This document shows positions 49,271 to 62,390 of a DNA stretch of 64,000 nucleotides, in pieces; the first letter of the stretch is position 1, and every line of letters starts with the position of its first letter. Both the position numbers and the translations under genes were made by a program. The notes under the pieces are model-generated. The model saw only the letters and a program-made list of their open reading frames with translations. It searched no databases and was not told the origin of the DNA. Source of the DNA: Siderastrea radians (lineage: Eukaryota; Cnidaria; Anthozoa; Scleractinia; Rhizangiidae); assembly GCA_964017195.1 (NCBI GenBank), contig OZ024895.1:6816001-6880000 (forward strand). The letters are read 5' to 3'.

Positions 49271-52200
49271 TTTTTGTCTTGAAATTGAAGCAAATCTAAC
49301 CATAGTTTCAATCTTTTCTTATCTCGGAAATCCAACAGTTGTTTCAATGAGTTTTTGTCTTATAATTAAAGAAAATCTAACCATAGTTTCAATCCTTTCT
49401 TCTCTTGGAAATCCAACCGTTGTTTCAATGAGTTTTTGTCTTGAAATTAAAGCCAATCTCACCATAGTTTCAATCCTTTTTTACCTGGGAAATCCAACCG
49501 TTGTTTCAATGAGTTTTTGTCTTATAATTAAAGAAAATTTAACCATAGTTTCAATCCTTTCTTCTCTTGGAAATCCAACCGTTGTTTCAATGAGTTTTTG
49601 TCTTATAATTAAAGAAAATTTAACCATAGTTTCAATCCTTTCTTCTCTTGGAAATCCAACCGTTGTTTCAATGAGTTTTTGTCTTATAATGAGTTTTTGT
49701 CTTGAAATTGAAGCAAATCTACTGGTAGTTTAATCCTTTTTTATCTCGCAAATCCAACAGTTGTTTCAATGACTTTTTGTCTTATAATTAAAGAAAATCT
49801 AACCATAGTTTCAATCCTTTCTTCTCTTGGAAATCCAACCGTTGTTTCAATGAGGTTTTGTCTTGAAATTTAAGCCAATCTCACCATAGTTTCAATCCTT
49901 TTTTACCTGGGAAATCCAACCATTGTTTCAATGAGTTTTTGTCTTGAAATTGAAGCAAATCTAACCATAGTTTCAATCTTTTCTTATCTCGGAAATCCAA
50001 CAGTTGTTTCAATGAGTTTTTGTCTTATAATTAAAGAAAATCTAACCATAGTTTCAATCCTTTCTTCTCTTGGAAATCCAACCGTTGTTTCAATGAGTTT
50101 TTGTCTTGAAATTAAAGCCAATCTCACCATAGTTTCAATCCTTTTTTACCTGGGAAATCCAACCGTTGTTTCAATGAGTTTTTGTCTTATAATTAAAGAA
50201 AATTTAACCATAGTTTCAATCCTTTCTTCTCTTGGAAATCCAACCGTTGTTTCAATGAGTTTTTGTCTTATAATTAAAGAAAATTTAACCATAGTTTCAA
50301 TCCTTTCTTCTCTTGGAAATCCAACCGTTGTTTCAATGAGTTTTTGTCTTATAATGAGTTTTTGTCTTGAAATTGAAGCAAATCTACTGGTAGTTTAATC
50401 CTTTTTTATCTCGCAAATCCAACAGTTGTTTCAATGAGTTTTTGTCTTATAATTAAAGAAAATCTAACCATAGTTTCAATCCTTTCTTCTCTTGGAAATC
50501 CAACCGTTGTTTCAATGAGGTTTTGTCTTGAAATTTAAGCCAATCTCACCATAGTTTCAATCCTTTTTTACCTGGGAAATCCAACCATTGTTTCAATGAG
50601 TTTTTGTCTTGAAATTGAAGCAAATCTAACCATAGTTTCAATCTTTTCTTATCTCGGAAATCCAACAGTTGTTTCAATGAGTTTTTGTCTTATAATTAAA
50701 GAAAATCTAACCATACTTTCAATCCTTTCTTCTCTTGGAAATCCAACCGTTGTTTCAATGAGTTTTTGTCTTGAAATTTAAGCCAATCTCACCATACTTT
50801 CAATCCTTTTTTACCTGGGAAATCCAACCATTGTTTCAATGAGTTTTTGTCTTCAAATTGAAGCAAATCTAACCATAGTTTCAATCTTTTCTTATCTCGG
50901 AAATCCAACAGTTGTTTCAATGAGTTTTTGTCTTATAATTAAAGAAAATTTAACCATAGTTTCAATCCTTTCTTCTCTTGGAAATCCAACCGTTGTTTCA
51001 ATGAGTTTTTGTCTTGAAATTGAAGCAAATCTAACCATAGTTTCAATCTTTTCTTATCTCGGAAATCCAACAGTTGTTTCAATGAGTTATTGTCTTATAA
51101 TTGAAGGAACTCTAAACATAGTTTCAATCCTTTTTTACCTGGAAAATCTAACCGTTGTTTCAATGAGTTTCTCTCTTGAAATTTAAGCAAATCTAACGAT
51201 AATTCCAATCCTTTTTTACCTGGGAAATCCAACCGTTGTTTCAATGAGTTTTTGTCTTGAAATTTAAGCCAATCTAATCATAGTTTCAATCCTTTTTTAC
51301 CTGGGAAATCCAACCGTTGTTTCAATGAGTCTTTGTCTTATAATTAAAGAAAATCTAACCATAGTTTCAATCCTTTCTTCTCTTGGAAATCCAACCGTTG
51401 TTTCAATGAGTTTTTGTCTTGAAATTAAAGCCAATCTAACCATAGTTTCAATCCTTTTTTCCCTGGGAAATCCAACCGTTGTTTCAATGAGGTTTTGTCT
51501 TGAAATTGAAGCAAATCTAACCATAGTTTCAATCTTTTCTTATCTGGGAAATCCAACAGTTGTTTCAATGAGTTTTTGTCTTATAATTAAAGAAAATCTA
51601 ACCATAGTTGCAATCCTTTCTTCTCTTGGAAATCCAACCGTTGTTTCAATGAGTTTTTGTCTTGAAATTAAAGGCAATCTAACCATAGTTTCAATCCTTT
51701 TTTACCTGGGAAATCCAACCGTTGTTTCAATGAGTTTTTGTCTTGAAATTTAAGCCAATCTAATCATAGTTTCAATCCTCTTTTACCTGGGAAATCCAAC
51801 CGTTGTTTCAATGAGTTTTTGTCTTATAAATAAAGAAAATCTAACCATAGTTTCAATCCTTTCTTCTCTTGGAAATCCAACCGTTGTTTCAATGAGTTTT
51901 TGTCTTGAAATTAAAGCCAATCTAACCATAGTTTCAATCCTTTTTTACCTGGGAAATCCAACCGTTGTTTCAATGAGTTTTTGTCTTCAAATTGAAGCAA
52001 ATCTAACCATAGTTTCAATGTTTTCTTATCTCGGAAATCCAACAGTTGTTTCAATGAGTTTTTGTCTCATAATTAAAGAAAATCTAACCATAGTTGCAAT
52101 CCTTTCTTCTCTTGGAAATCCAACCGTTGTTTCAATGAGTTTTTGTCTTGAAATTAAAGCCAATCTAACCATAGTTTCAATCCTTTTTTACCTGGGAAAT

Positions 52201-55200
52201 CCAACAGTTGTTTCAATGAGTTTTTGTCTTGATATTGAAGCAAATCTAACCATAGTTTGAATCCTTTGTTATCTCGGAAATCCAACCGTTGTTTCAATGA
52301 GTTTTTGTCTTGAAATTTAAGCCAATCTAATCATAGTTTCAATCCTCTTTTACCTGGGAAATCCAACCGTTGTTTCAATGAGTTTTTGTCTTATAATTAA
52401 AGAAAATCTAACCATAGTTTCAATCCTTTCTTCTCTTGGAAATCCAACCGTTGTTTCAATGAGTTTTTGTCTTGAAATTAAAGCCAATCTAACCATAGTT
52501 TCAATCCTTTTTTACCTGGGAAATCCAACCGTTGTTTCAATGAGTTTTTGTCTTGAAATTGAAGCAAATCTAACCATAGTTTCAATGTTTTCTTATCTCG
52601 GAAATCCAACAGTTGTTTCAATGAGTTTTTGTCTCATAATTAAAGAAAATCTAACCATAGTTGCAATCCTTTCTTCTCTTGGAAATCCAACCGTTGTTTC
52701 AATGAGTTTTTGTCTTGAAATTAAAGCCAATCTAACCATAGTTTCAATCCTTTTTTACCTGGGAAATCCAACCGTTGTTTCAATGAGTTTTTGTCTTGAT
52801 ATTGAAGCAAATCTAACCATAGTTTGAATCCTTTGTTATCTCGGAAATCCAACCGTTATTTCAATGAGTTTTTCTCTTGAAATCGAAGGAAATCTAAACA
52901 TAGTTTTAATCCTTTTTACCAAAGAAATCGAACCGTTGTTTCAATGAGTTTTTGTCTTGGAATTGAAGGAAATCTAACCATGCTCTCAATCTTTTCTTAT
53001 CTCGGAAATCCAACCGTTGTTTCAATGAGTTTGTATCTTCAAATACAAGCCAATCTAACCATATTTTCAGTCCTTTTTTATCTGGGAAATCCAACCGTCG
53101 TTGGAATAAGTTTTTGTCTTGAAATTGAAGCAAATCTACTGGTAGTTTAATCCTTTTTTATCTCGCAAATCCAACAGTTGTTTCAATGAGTTTTTGTCTT
53201 ATAATTAAAGAAAATCTAACCATAGTTTCAATCCTTTCTTCTCTTCGAAATCCAACCGTTGTTTCAATGAGGTTTTGTCTTGAAATTTAAGCCAATCTCA
53301 CCATAGTTTCAATCCTTTTTTACCTGGGAAATCCAACCATTGTTTCAATGAGTTTTTGTCTTGAAATTGAAGCAAATCTAACCATAGTTTCAATCTTTTC
53401 TTATCTCGGAAATCCAACAGTTGTTTCAATGAGTTTTTGTCTTATAATTAAAGAAAATCTAACCATAGTTTCAATCCTTTCTTCTCTTGGAAATCCAACC
53501 GTTGTTTCAATGAGTTTTTGTCTTGAAATTAAAGCCAATCTCACCATAGTTTCAATCCTTTTTTACCTGGGAAATCCAACCGTTGTTTCAATGAGTTTTT
53601 GTCTTATAATTAAAGAAAATTTAACCATAGTTTCAATCCTTTCTTCTCTTGGAAATCCAACCGTTGTTTCAATGAGTTTTTGTCTTATAATTAAAGAAAA
53701 TTTAACCATAGTTTCAATCCTTTCTTCTCTTGGAAATCCAACCGTTGTTTCAATGAGTTTTTGTCTTATAATGAGTTTTTGTCTTGAAATTGAAGCAAAT
53801 CTACTGGTAGTTTAATCCTTTTTTATCTCGCAAATCCAACAGTTGTTTCAATGAGTTTTTGTCTTATAATTAAAGAAAATCTAACCATAGTTTCAATCCT
53901 TTCTTCTCTTGGAAATCCAACCGTTGTTTCAATGAGGTTTTGTCTTGAAATTTAAGCCAATCTCACCATAGTTTCAATCCTTTTTTACCTGGGAAATCCA
54001 ACCATTGTTTCAATGAGTTTTTGTCTTGAAATTGAAGCAAATCTAACCATAGTTTCAATCTTTTCTTATCTCGGAAATCCAACAGTTGTTTCAATGAGTT
54101 TTTGTCTTATAATTAAAGAAAATCTAACCATAGTTTCAATCCTTTCTTCTCTTGGAAATCCAACCGTTGTTTCAATGAGTTTTTGTCTTGAAATTAAAGC
54201 CAATCTCACCATAGTTTCAATCCTTTTTTACCTGGGAAATCCAACCGTTGTTTCAATGAGTTTTTGTCTTATAATTAAAGAAAATTTAACCATAGTTTCA
54301 ATCCTTTCTTCTCTTGGAAATCCAACCGTTGTTTCAATGAGTTTTTGTCTTATAATTAAAGAAAATTTAACCATAGTTTCAATCCTTTCTTCTCTTGGAA
54401 ATCCAACCGTTGTTTCAATGAGTTTTTGTCTTATAATGAGTTTTTGTCTTGAAATTGAAGCAAATCTACTGGTAGTTTAATCCTTTTTTATCTCGCAAAT
54501 CCAACAGTTGTTTCAATGAGTTTTTGTCTTATAATTAAAGAAAATCTAACCATAGTTTCAATCCTTTCTTCTCTTGGAAATCCAACCGTTGTTTCAATGA
54601 GGTTTTGTCTTGAAATTTAAGCCAATCTCACCATAGTTTCAATCCTTTTTTACCTGGGAAATCCAACCATTGTTTCAATGAGTTTTTGTCTTGAAATTGA
54701 AGCAAATCTAACCATAGTTTCAATCTTTTCTTATCTCGGAAATCCAACAGTTGTTTCAATGAGTTTTTGTCTTATAATTAAAGAAAATCTAACCATACTT
54801 TCAATCCTTTCTTCTCTTGGAAATCCAACCGTTGTTTCAATGAGTTTTTGTCTTGAAATTTAAGCCAATCTCACCATACTTTCAATCCTTTTTTACCTGG
54901 GAAATCCAACCATTGTTTCAATGAGTTTTTGTCTTCAAATTGAAGCAAATCTAACCATAGTTTCAATCTTTTCTTATCTCGGAAATCCAACAGTTGTTTC
55001 AATGAGTTTTTGTCTTATAATTAAAGAAAATTTAACCATAGTTTCAATCCTTTCTTCTCTTGGAAATCCAACCGTTGTTTCAATGAGTTTTTGTCTTGAA
55101 ATTGAAGCAAATCTAACCATAGTTTCAATCTTTTCTTATCTCGGAAATCCAACAGTTGTTTCAATGAGTTATTGTCTTATAATTGAAGGAACTCTAAACA

Positions 55201-55810
55201 TAGTTTCAATCCTTTTTTACCTGGAAAATCTAACCGTTGTTTCAATGAGTTTCTCTCTTGAAATTTAAGCAAATCTAACGATAATTCCAATCCTTTTTTA
55301 CCTGGGAAATCCAACCGTTGTTTCAATGAGTTTTTGTCTTGAAATTTAAGCCAATCTAATCATAGTTTCAATCCTTTTTTACCTGGGAAATCCAACCGTT
55401 GTTTCAATGAGTCTTTGTCTTATAATTAAAGAAAATCTAACCATAGTTTCAATCCTTTCTTCTCTTGGAAATCCAACCGTTGTTTCAATGAGTTTTTGTC
55501 TTGAAATTAAAGCCAATCTAACCATAGTTTCAATCCTTTTTTCCCTGGGAAATCCAACCGTTGTTTCAATGAGGTTTTGTCTTGAAATTGAAGCAAATCT
55601 AACCATAGTTTCAATCTTTTCTTATCTGGGAAATCCAACAGTTGTTTCAATGAGTTTTTGTCTTATAATTAAAGAAAATCTAACCATAGTTGCAATCCTT
55701 TCTTCTCTTGGAAATCCAACCGTTGTTTCAATGAGTTTTTGTCTTGAAATTAAAGGCAATCTAACCATAGTTTCAATCCTTTTTTACCTGGGAAATCCAA
55801 CCGTTGTTTC
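47650..55810. repeat. Two tandem copies of a 4,082-bp higher-order repeat
   Basis: Markers recur at 4,081-4,082 bp: 47,730/51,811, 48,297/52,378, 49,266/53,348, 49,931/54,013, 50,596/54,678 and 51,325/55,407. The block partly overlaps the second 4,708-bp copy, so the two duplications are nested. Ends are approximate. Confidence 0.88.
49266..50600. repeat. 665-bp tandem duplication, itself duplicated
   Basis: Markers at 49,266 and 49,931 are 665 bp apart with identical 155-codon frames. The pair is repeated at 53,348 and 54,013 within the 4,082-bp unit. Confidence 0.85.
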
Positions 55811-58800
55811 AATGAGTTTTTGTCTTGAAATTGAAGCAAATCTAACCATAGTTTGAATCCCTTGTTATCTCGGAAATCCAACCGTTATTTCAATGAGTTT
55901 TTCTCTTGAAATCGAAGGAAATCTAAACATAGGTTTAATCCTTTTTACCAAAGAAATCCAACCATTGTTTCAATGAGTTTTTGTCTTGAAATTGAAGCAA
56001 ATCTACTGGTAGTTTAATCCTTTTTTATCTCGCAAATCCAACAGTTGTTTCAATGAGTTTTTGTCTTATAATTAAAGAAAATCTAACCATAGTTTCAATC
56101 CTTTCTTCTCTTGGAAATCCAACCGTTGTTTCAATGAGTTTTTGTCTTGAAATTAAAGCCAATCTAACCATAGTTTCAATCCTTTTTTACCTGGAAAATC
56201 CAACCGTTGTTTCAATGAGTTTTTGTCTTGAAATTGAAGCAAATCTTACCATAGTTTCAATCTTGTCTTATCTCGGAATCCAACAGTTGTTTCAATGAGT
56301 TTTTGTCTTATAATTAAAGAAAATCTAACCATAGTTTCAATCCTTTCTTCTCTTGGAAATCCAACCGTTGTTTCAATGAGTTTTTGTCTTGAAATTAAAG
56401 CCAATCTAACCATAGTTTCAATCCTTTTTTACCTGGGAAATCCAACCGTTGTTTCAATGAGTTTTTGTCTTGAAATTGAAGCAAATCTAACCATAGTTTG
56501 AATCCTTTGTTATCTCGGAAATCCAACCGTTATTTCAATGAGTTTTTCTCTTGAAATCGAAGGAAATCTAAACATAGTTTTAATCCTTTTTACCAAAGAA
56601 ATCAAACCGTTGTTTGAATGAGTTTTTGTCTTGAAATTGAAGCAAATCTACTGGTAGTTTAATCCTTTTTTATCTCGCAAATCCAACAGTTGTTTCAATG
56701 AGTTTTTGTCTTATAATTAAAGAAAATCTAACCATAGTTTCAATCCTTTCTTCTCTTCGAAATCCAACCGTTGTTTCAATGAGGTTTTGTCTTGAAATTT
56801 AAGCCAATCTCACCATAGTTTCAATCCTTTTTTACCTGGGAAATCCAACCATTGTTTCAATGAGTTTTTGTCTTGAAATTGAAGCAAATCTAACCATAGT
56901 TTCAATCTTTTCTTATCTCCGAAATCCAACAGTTGTTTCAATGAGTTTTTGTCTTCTAATTAAAGAAAATCTAACCACACTTTCAATCCTTTCTTCTCTT
57001 GGAAATCCAACCGTTGTTTCAATGAGTTTTTGTCTTGAAATTTAAGCCAATCTCACCATACTTTCAATCCTTTTTTACCTGGGAAATCCAACCATTGTTT
57101 CAATGAGTTTTTGTCTTCAAATTGAAGCAAATCTAACCATAGTTTCAATCTTTTCTTATCTCGGAAATCCAACAGTTGTTTCAATGAGTTTTTGTCTTAT
57201 AATTAAAGAAAATGTAACCATAGTTTCAATCCTTTCTTCTCTTGGAAATCCAACCGTTGTTTCAATGAGTTTTTGTCTTATAATGAGTTTTTGTCTTGAA
57301 ATTGAAGCAAATCTACTGGTAGTTTAATCCTTTTTTATCTCGCAAATCCAACAGTTGTTTCAATGAGTTTTTGTCTTATAATTAAAGAAAATCTAACCAT
57401 AGTTTCAATCCTTTCTTCTCTTGGAAATCCAACCGTTGTTTCAATGAGGTTTTGTCTTGAAATTTAAGCCAATCTCACCATAGTTTCAATCCTTTTTTAC
57501 CTGGGAAATCCAACCATTGTTTCAATGAGTTTTGTCTTGAAATTGAAGCAAATCTAACCATAGTTTCAATCTTTTCTTATCTCGGAAATCCAACAGTTGT
57601 TTCAATGAGTTTTTGTCTTATAATTAAAGAAAATCTAACCATAGTTTCAATCCTTTCTTCTCTTGGAAATCCAACCGTTGTTTCAATGAGTTTTTGTCTT
57701 GAAATTAAAGCCAATCTCACCATAGTTTCAATCCTTTTACCTGGGAAATCCAACCGTTGTATCAATGAGTTTTTGTCTTATAATTAAAGAAAATCTAACC
57801 ATAGTTTCAATCCTTTCTTCTCTTGGAAATCCAACCGTTGTTTCAATGAGTTTTTGTCTTGAAATTAAAGCCAATCTAACCATAGTTTCAATCCTTTTTT
57901 ACCTGGAAAATCCAACCGTTGTTTCAATGAGTTTTTGTCTTGAAATTGAAGCAAATCTTACCATAGTTTCAATCTTGTCTTATCTCGGAATCCAACAGTT
58001 GTTTCAATGAGTTTTTGTCTTATAATTAAAGAAAATCTAACCATAGTTTCAATCCTTTCTTCTCTTGGAAATCCAACCGTTGTTTCAATGAGTTTTTGTC
58101 TTGAAATTAAAGCCAATCTAACCATAGTTTCAATCCTTTTTTAGCTGGAAAATCCAACCGTTGTTTCAATGAGTTTTTGTCTTGAAATTGAAGCAAATCT
58201 AACCATAGTTTGAATCCTTTGTTATCTCGGAAATCCAACCGTTATTTCAATGAGTTTTTCTCTTGAAATCGAAGGAAATCTAAACATAGTTTTAATCCTT
58301 TTTACCTAAGAAATCCAACCGTTGTTTCAATGAGTTTTTGTCTTCAAATTGAAGGAAATCTAACCATGGTCTCAATCTTTTCTTATCTCGGAAATCCAAC
58401 CGTTGTTTCAATGAGTTTTTGTCTTGAAATTAAAGCCAATCTCACCATAGTTTCAATCCTTTTTTACCCGGAAAATCCAACCGTTGTTTCAATGAGTTTT
58501 TGTCTTGAAATTGAAGCAAATCTTACCATAGTTTCAATCTTGTCTTATCTCGGAATCCAACAATTGTTTCAATGAGTTTTTGTCTTATAATTAAAGAAAA
58601 TCTAACCATAGTTTCAATCCTTTCTTCTCTTGGAAATCCAACCGTTGTTTCAATGAGTTTTTGTCTTGAAATTAAAGCCAATCTAACCATAGTTTCAATC
58701 ATTTTTTACCTGGAAAATCCAACCGTTGTTTCAATGAGTTTTTGTCTTGAAATTGAAGCAAATCTAACCATAGTTTGAATCCTTTGTTATCTCGGAAATC

Positions 58801-61680
58801 CAACCGTTATTTCAATGAGTTTTTCTCTTGAAATCGAAGGAAATCTAAACATAGTTTTAATCCTTTTTACCTAAGAAATCCAACCGTTGTTTCAATGAGT
58901 TTTTGTCTTGAAATTGAAGGAAATCTTACCATGGTCTCAATCTTTTCTTATCTCGGAAATCCAACCGTTGTTTCAATGAGTTTTTGTCTTGAAATTAAAG
59001 CCAATCTCACCATAGTTTCAATCCTTTTTTACCTGGGAAATCCAACCGTTGTTTTAATGAGTTTTTGTCTTGAAATTGAAGCAAATCTAACCATAGTTTC
59101 AATCCTTTTTTACCTGGGAAATCGAACCGTTGTTTCAATGAGTTTTTGTTTTATAATTAAAGAAAATCTAACCATAGTTTCAATCCTTTCTTTTCTTGGA
59201 AATCCAACCGTTGTTTCAATGAGTTTTTGTCTTGAAATTTAAGCCAATCTAACCATAGTTGCAATCCTTTGTTATCTCGGAAATCCAACCGTTATTTCAA
59301 TGAGTTTTTCTCTTGAAATCGAAGGAAATCTAAACATAGTTTTAATCCTTTTTACCTAAGAAATCCAACCGTTGTTTCAATGAGTTTTTGTCTTGAAATT
59401 GAAGGAAATCTAAGCATAGTCTCAATCTTTTCTTATCTCGGAAATCCAACCGTTGTTTTAATGAGTTTTTGTCTTGAAATTAAAGCCAATCTCACCATAG
59501 TTTCAATCCTTTTTTACCTGGGAAATCCAACCGTTGTTTTAATGAGTTTTTGTCTTGAAATTGAAGCAAATCTAACCATAGTTTCAATCCTTTTTTACCT
59601 GGGAAATCGAACCGTTGTTTCAATAAGTTTTTGTCTTATAATTAAAGAAAATCTAACCATAGTTTCAATCCTTTCTTCTCTTGGAAATCCAACCGTTGTT
59701 TCAATGAGCTTTTGTCTTGAAATTTAAGCCAATCTAACCATAGTTTCAATCCTTTCTTCTCTTGGAAATCCAACCGTTGTTTCAATGAGTTTTTGTCTTA
59801 TAATTAAAGAAAATCTAACCATAGAAATTGAAAGCAAATCTAACCATAGTTTCAATCTTTTCTTATCTCGGAAATCCAAGAGTTGTTTCAATGAGTTTTT
59901 TTCTTATAATTAAAGAAAATCTAACCATAGTTGCAATCCTTTCTTCTCTTGGAAATCCAACCGTTGTTTCAATGAGTTTTTGTCTTGAAATTAAAGCCAA
60001 TCTAACCATAGTTTCAATCCTTTTTTACCTGGGAAATCCAACCGTTGTTTCAATGAGTTTTTGTCTTGAAATTGAAGCAAATCTAACCATAGTTTGAATC
60101 CTTTGTTATCTCGGAAATCCAACCGTTATTTCAATGAGTTTTTCTCTTGAAATCGAAGGAAATCTAAACATAGTTTTAATCCTTTTTACCAAAGAAATCC
60201 AACCGTTGTTTCAATGAGTTTTTGTCTTGGGATTGAAGGAAATCTAACCATGGTCTCAATCTTTTCTTATCTCGGAAATCCAACCGTTTTTTCAATGAGT
60301 TTGTATCTTCAAATACAAGCCAATCTAACCATATTTTCAGTCGTTTCTTATCTGGAAAATCCAACCGTTGTTGGAATGAGTTTTTGTCTTGAAATTGAAG
60401 CAAATCTACTGGTAGTTTAATCCTTTTTTATCTCGCAAATCCAACAGTTGTTTCAATGAGTTTTTGTCTTATAATTAAAGAAAATCTAACCATAGTTTCA
60501 ATCCTTTCTTCTCTTGGAAATCCAACCGTTGTTTCAATGAGTTTTTGTCTTGAAATTTAAGCCAATCTCACCATAGTTTCAATCCTTTTTTACCTGGGAA
60601 ATCCAACCATTGTTTCAATGAGTTTTTGTCTTGAAATTGAAGCAAATCTAACCATAGTTTCAATCTTTTCTTATCTCGGAAATCCAACAGTTGTTTCAAT
60701 GAGTTTTTGTCTTATAATTAAAGAAAATCTAACCATAGTTTCAATCCTTTCTTCTCTTGGAAATCCAACCGTTGTTTCAATGAGTTTTTGTCTTGAAATT
60801 AAAGCCAATCTCACCATAGTTTCAATCCTTTTTTACCTGGGAAATCCAACCGTTGTTTCAATGAGTTTTTGTCTTGAAATTGAAGCAAATCTAACCATAG
60901 TTTCAATCTTTTCTTATCTCGGAAATCCAACAGTTGTTTCAATGAGTTTTTGTCTTATAATTAAAGAAAATTTAACCATAGTTTCAATCCTTTCTTCTCT
61001 TGGAAATCCAACCGTTGTTTCAATGAGTTTTTGTCTTGAAATTTAAGCCAATCTAACCATAGTTTCAATCCTTTTTTACCTGGGAAATCCAACCGTTGTT
61101 TCAATGAGTTTTTGTCTTATAATTAAAGAAAATCTAACCATAGTTTCAATCCTTTCTTCTCTTGGAAATCCAACCGTTGTTTCAATGAGTTTTTGTCTTG
61201 AAATTTAAGCCAATCTAACCATAGTTTCAATCCTTTCTTCTCTTGGAAATCCAACCGTTGTTTCAATGAGTTTGTGTCTTGAAATTTAAGCCAATCTAAC
61301 CATAGTTTCAATCCTTTTTTACCTTGGAAATCCAACCGTTGTTTCAATGAGTTTTTGTCTTGAAATTGAAGCAAATCTAACCATAGTTTCAATCTTTTCT
61401 TATCTCGGAAATCCAACAGTTGTTTCAATGAGTTTTTGTCTTATCATTAAAGAAAACCTAACCATAGTTTCAATCCTTTCTTCTCTTGGAAATCCAACCA
61501 TTGTTTCAATAAGTTTTTGTCTTGAAATTTAAGCCAATCTAACGATAGTTTCAATCCTTTTTTATCTGGGAAATTCAACCGTTGTTTCAATGAGTTTTTG
61601 TCTTGAAGTTGAAGCAAATCTAACCACAGTTTTAATCCGTTTTTTATCTCGGAAATCCAATCGTTATTTCAATGAGTTTT

Positions 61681-61877
61681 TTTAAACTGCTGGAGATGTA
61701 TCTGTTGGATGCTAGTAACGCCACAAGACAATGGAGGTGCAATGTTTTAAAACTCCAAGCAATTCTATTTCTAGAACCACAACCATGAAAGAGGAGTTAA
61801 AACGACAGCGCAAGAAGCCGTAGCTTCCACATGATCAAAGGAGACTGCAACAGTCTCAGAATATCTTGGATCCCTTA
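61681..61877. other. Unique-looking sequence after the satellite
   Basis: About 200 bp without satellite similarity or a supported gene, ending with the TTA target site of the MITE. Confidence 0.6.
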
Positions 61878-62387
61878 GGGGCCGATTACATGAGGCGGGC
61901 TGGCCCGCTTAGCCGGGCTGGCTCGGTTTGCCAGGATCTCGGCACGTCTGTGAAACACACTAAAAATCAACTTTGCGATTACATGGAAAAATTTCAGCCC
62001 GGCTAACTGGGATCCCGGCATCGCGATGCCGGGAGGAAAATTTACCATGTAATCGCGATTGCCGAGCCAACATTCTCTCGTCACTAAATTTCGCTTCAGA
62101 GCAAAATGGCTCACCAGAAGATCGATATTTCTCTTTCTATATAACACATAAAGGTTTATCAGACCATAAAGCTACGTAAAACTGAAAATGATACGCCAAA
62201 ATAATGGATTAGCGAGAATAAAAACGCTTGATTCATGCTCTTCGATGTACCCATCTTTTCACACGACAGCTTCTAAATTTAGCCGTAGGCGGGCTGGCTC
62301 GCCTCATGTAATACCGAGCTGAGCAGTCATCTCGGCAGACAGAGCCAGCCCTTCTACCGAGCCAGCCCGGCTCATGTAATCGGCCCC
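61878..62387. mobile_element. 510-bp MITE, PIF/Harbinger-like
   Basis: Termini GGGGCCGATTACATGAG and CTCATGTAATCGGCCCC are perfect inverted repeats, and similarity continues inward (GCCGGGCTGGCTCGG). The element is flanked by TTA on both sides (61,875-61,877 and 62,388-62,390), the target size of PIF/Harbinger elements. The interior is non-coding, GC-richer and contains a perfect 22-bp palindrome at 62,013-62,034. Confidence 0.85.
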
Positions 62388-62390
62388 TTA

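Larger units (their letters stand above)
35054..61680. repeat. 81-bp satellite array, right arm
   Basis: More than 300 tandem monomers of the same family as the left arm, highly homogenised, ending at about 61,680 inside a monomer (AATGAGTTTT followed by unrelated DNA). Several variant monomers match the left arm just outside the element, for example those near 15,950-16,550 and 35,190-35,800. No gene is supported in it. Confidence 0.97.

Noticed and set aside
1..61680. Regular repeats that might suggest a CRISPR array
   Set aside because: There are no unique spacers; the whole 81-bp unit repeats with gradual divergence, which is satellite organisation, and the context is eukaryotic.
61875..62147. 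Open frames inside the MITE
   Set aside because: They follow the GC-rich inverted repeats and have no protein-like features.
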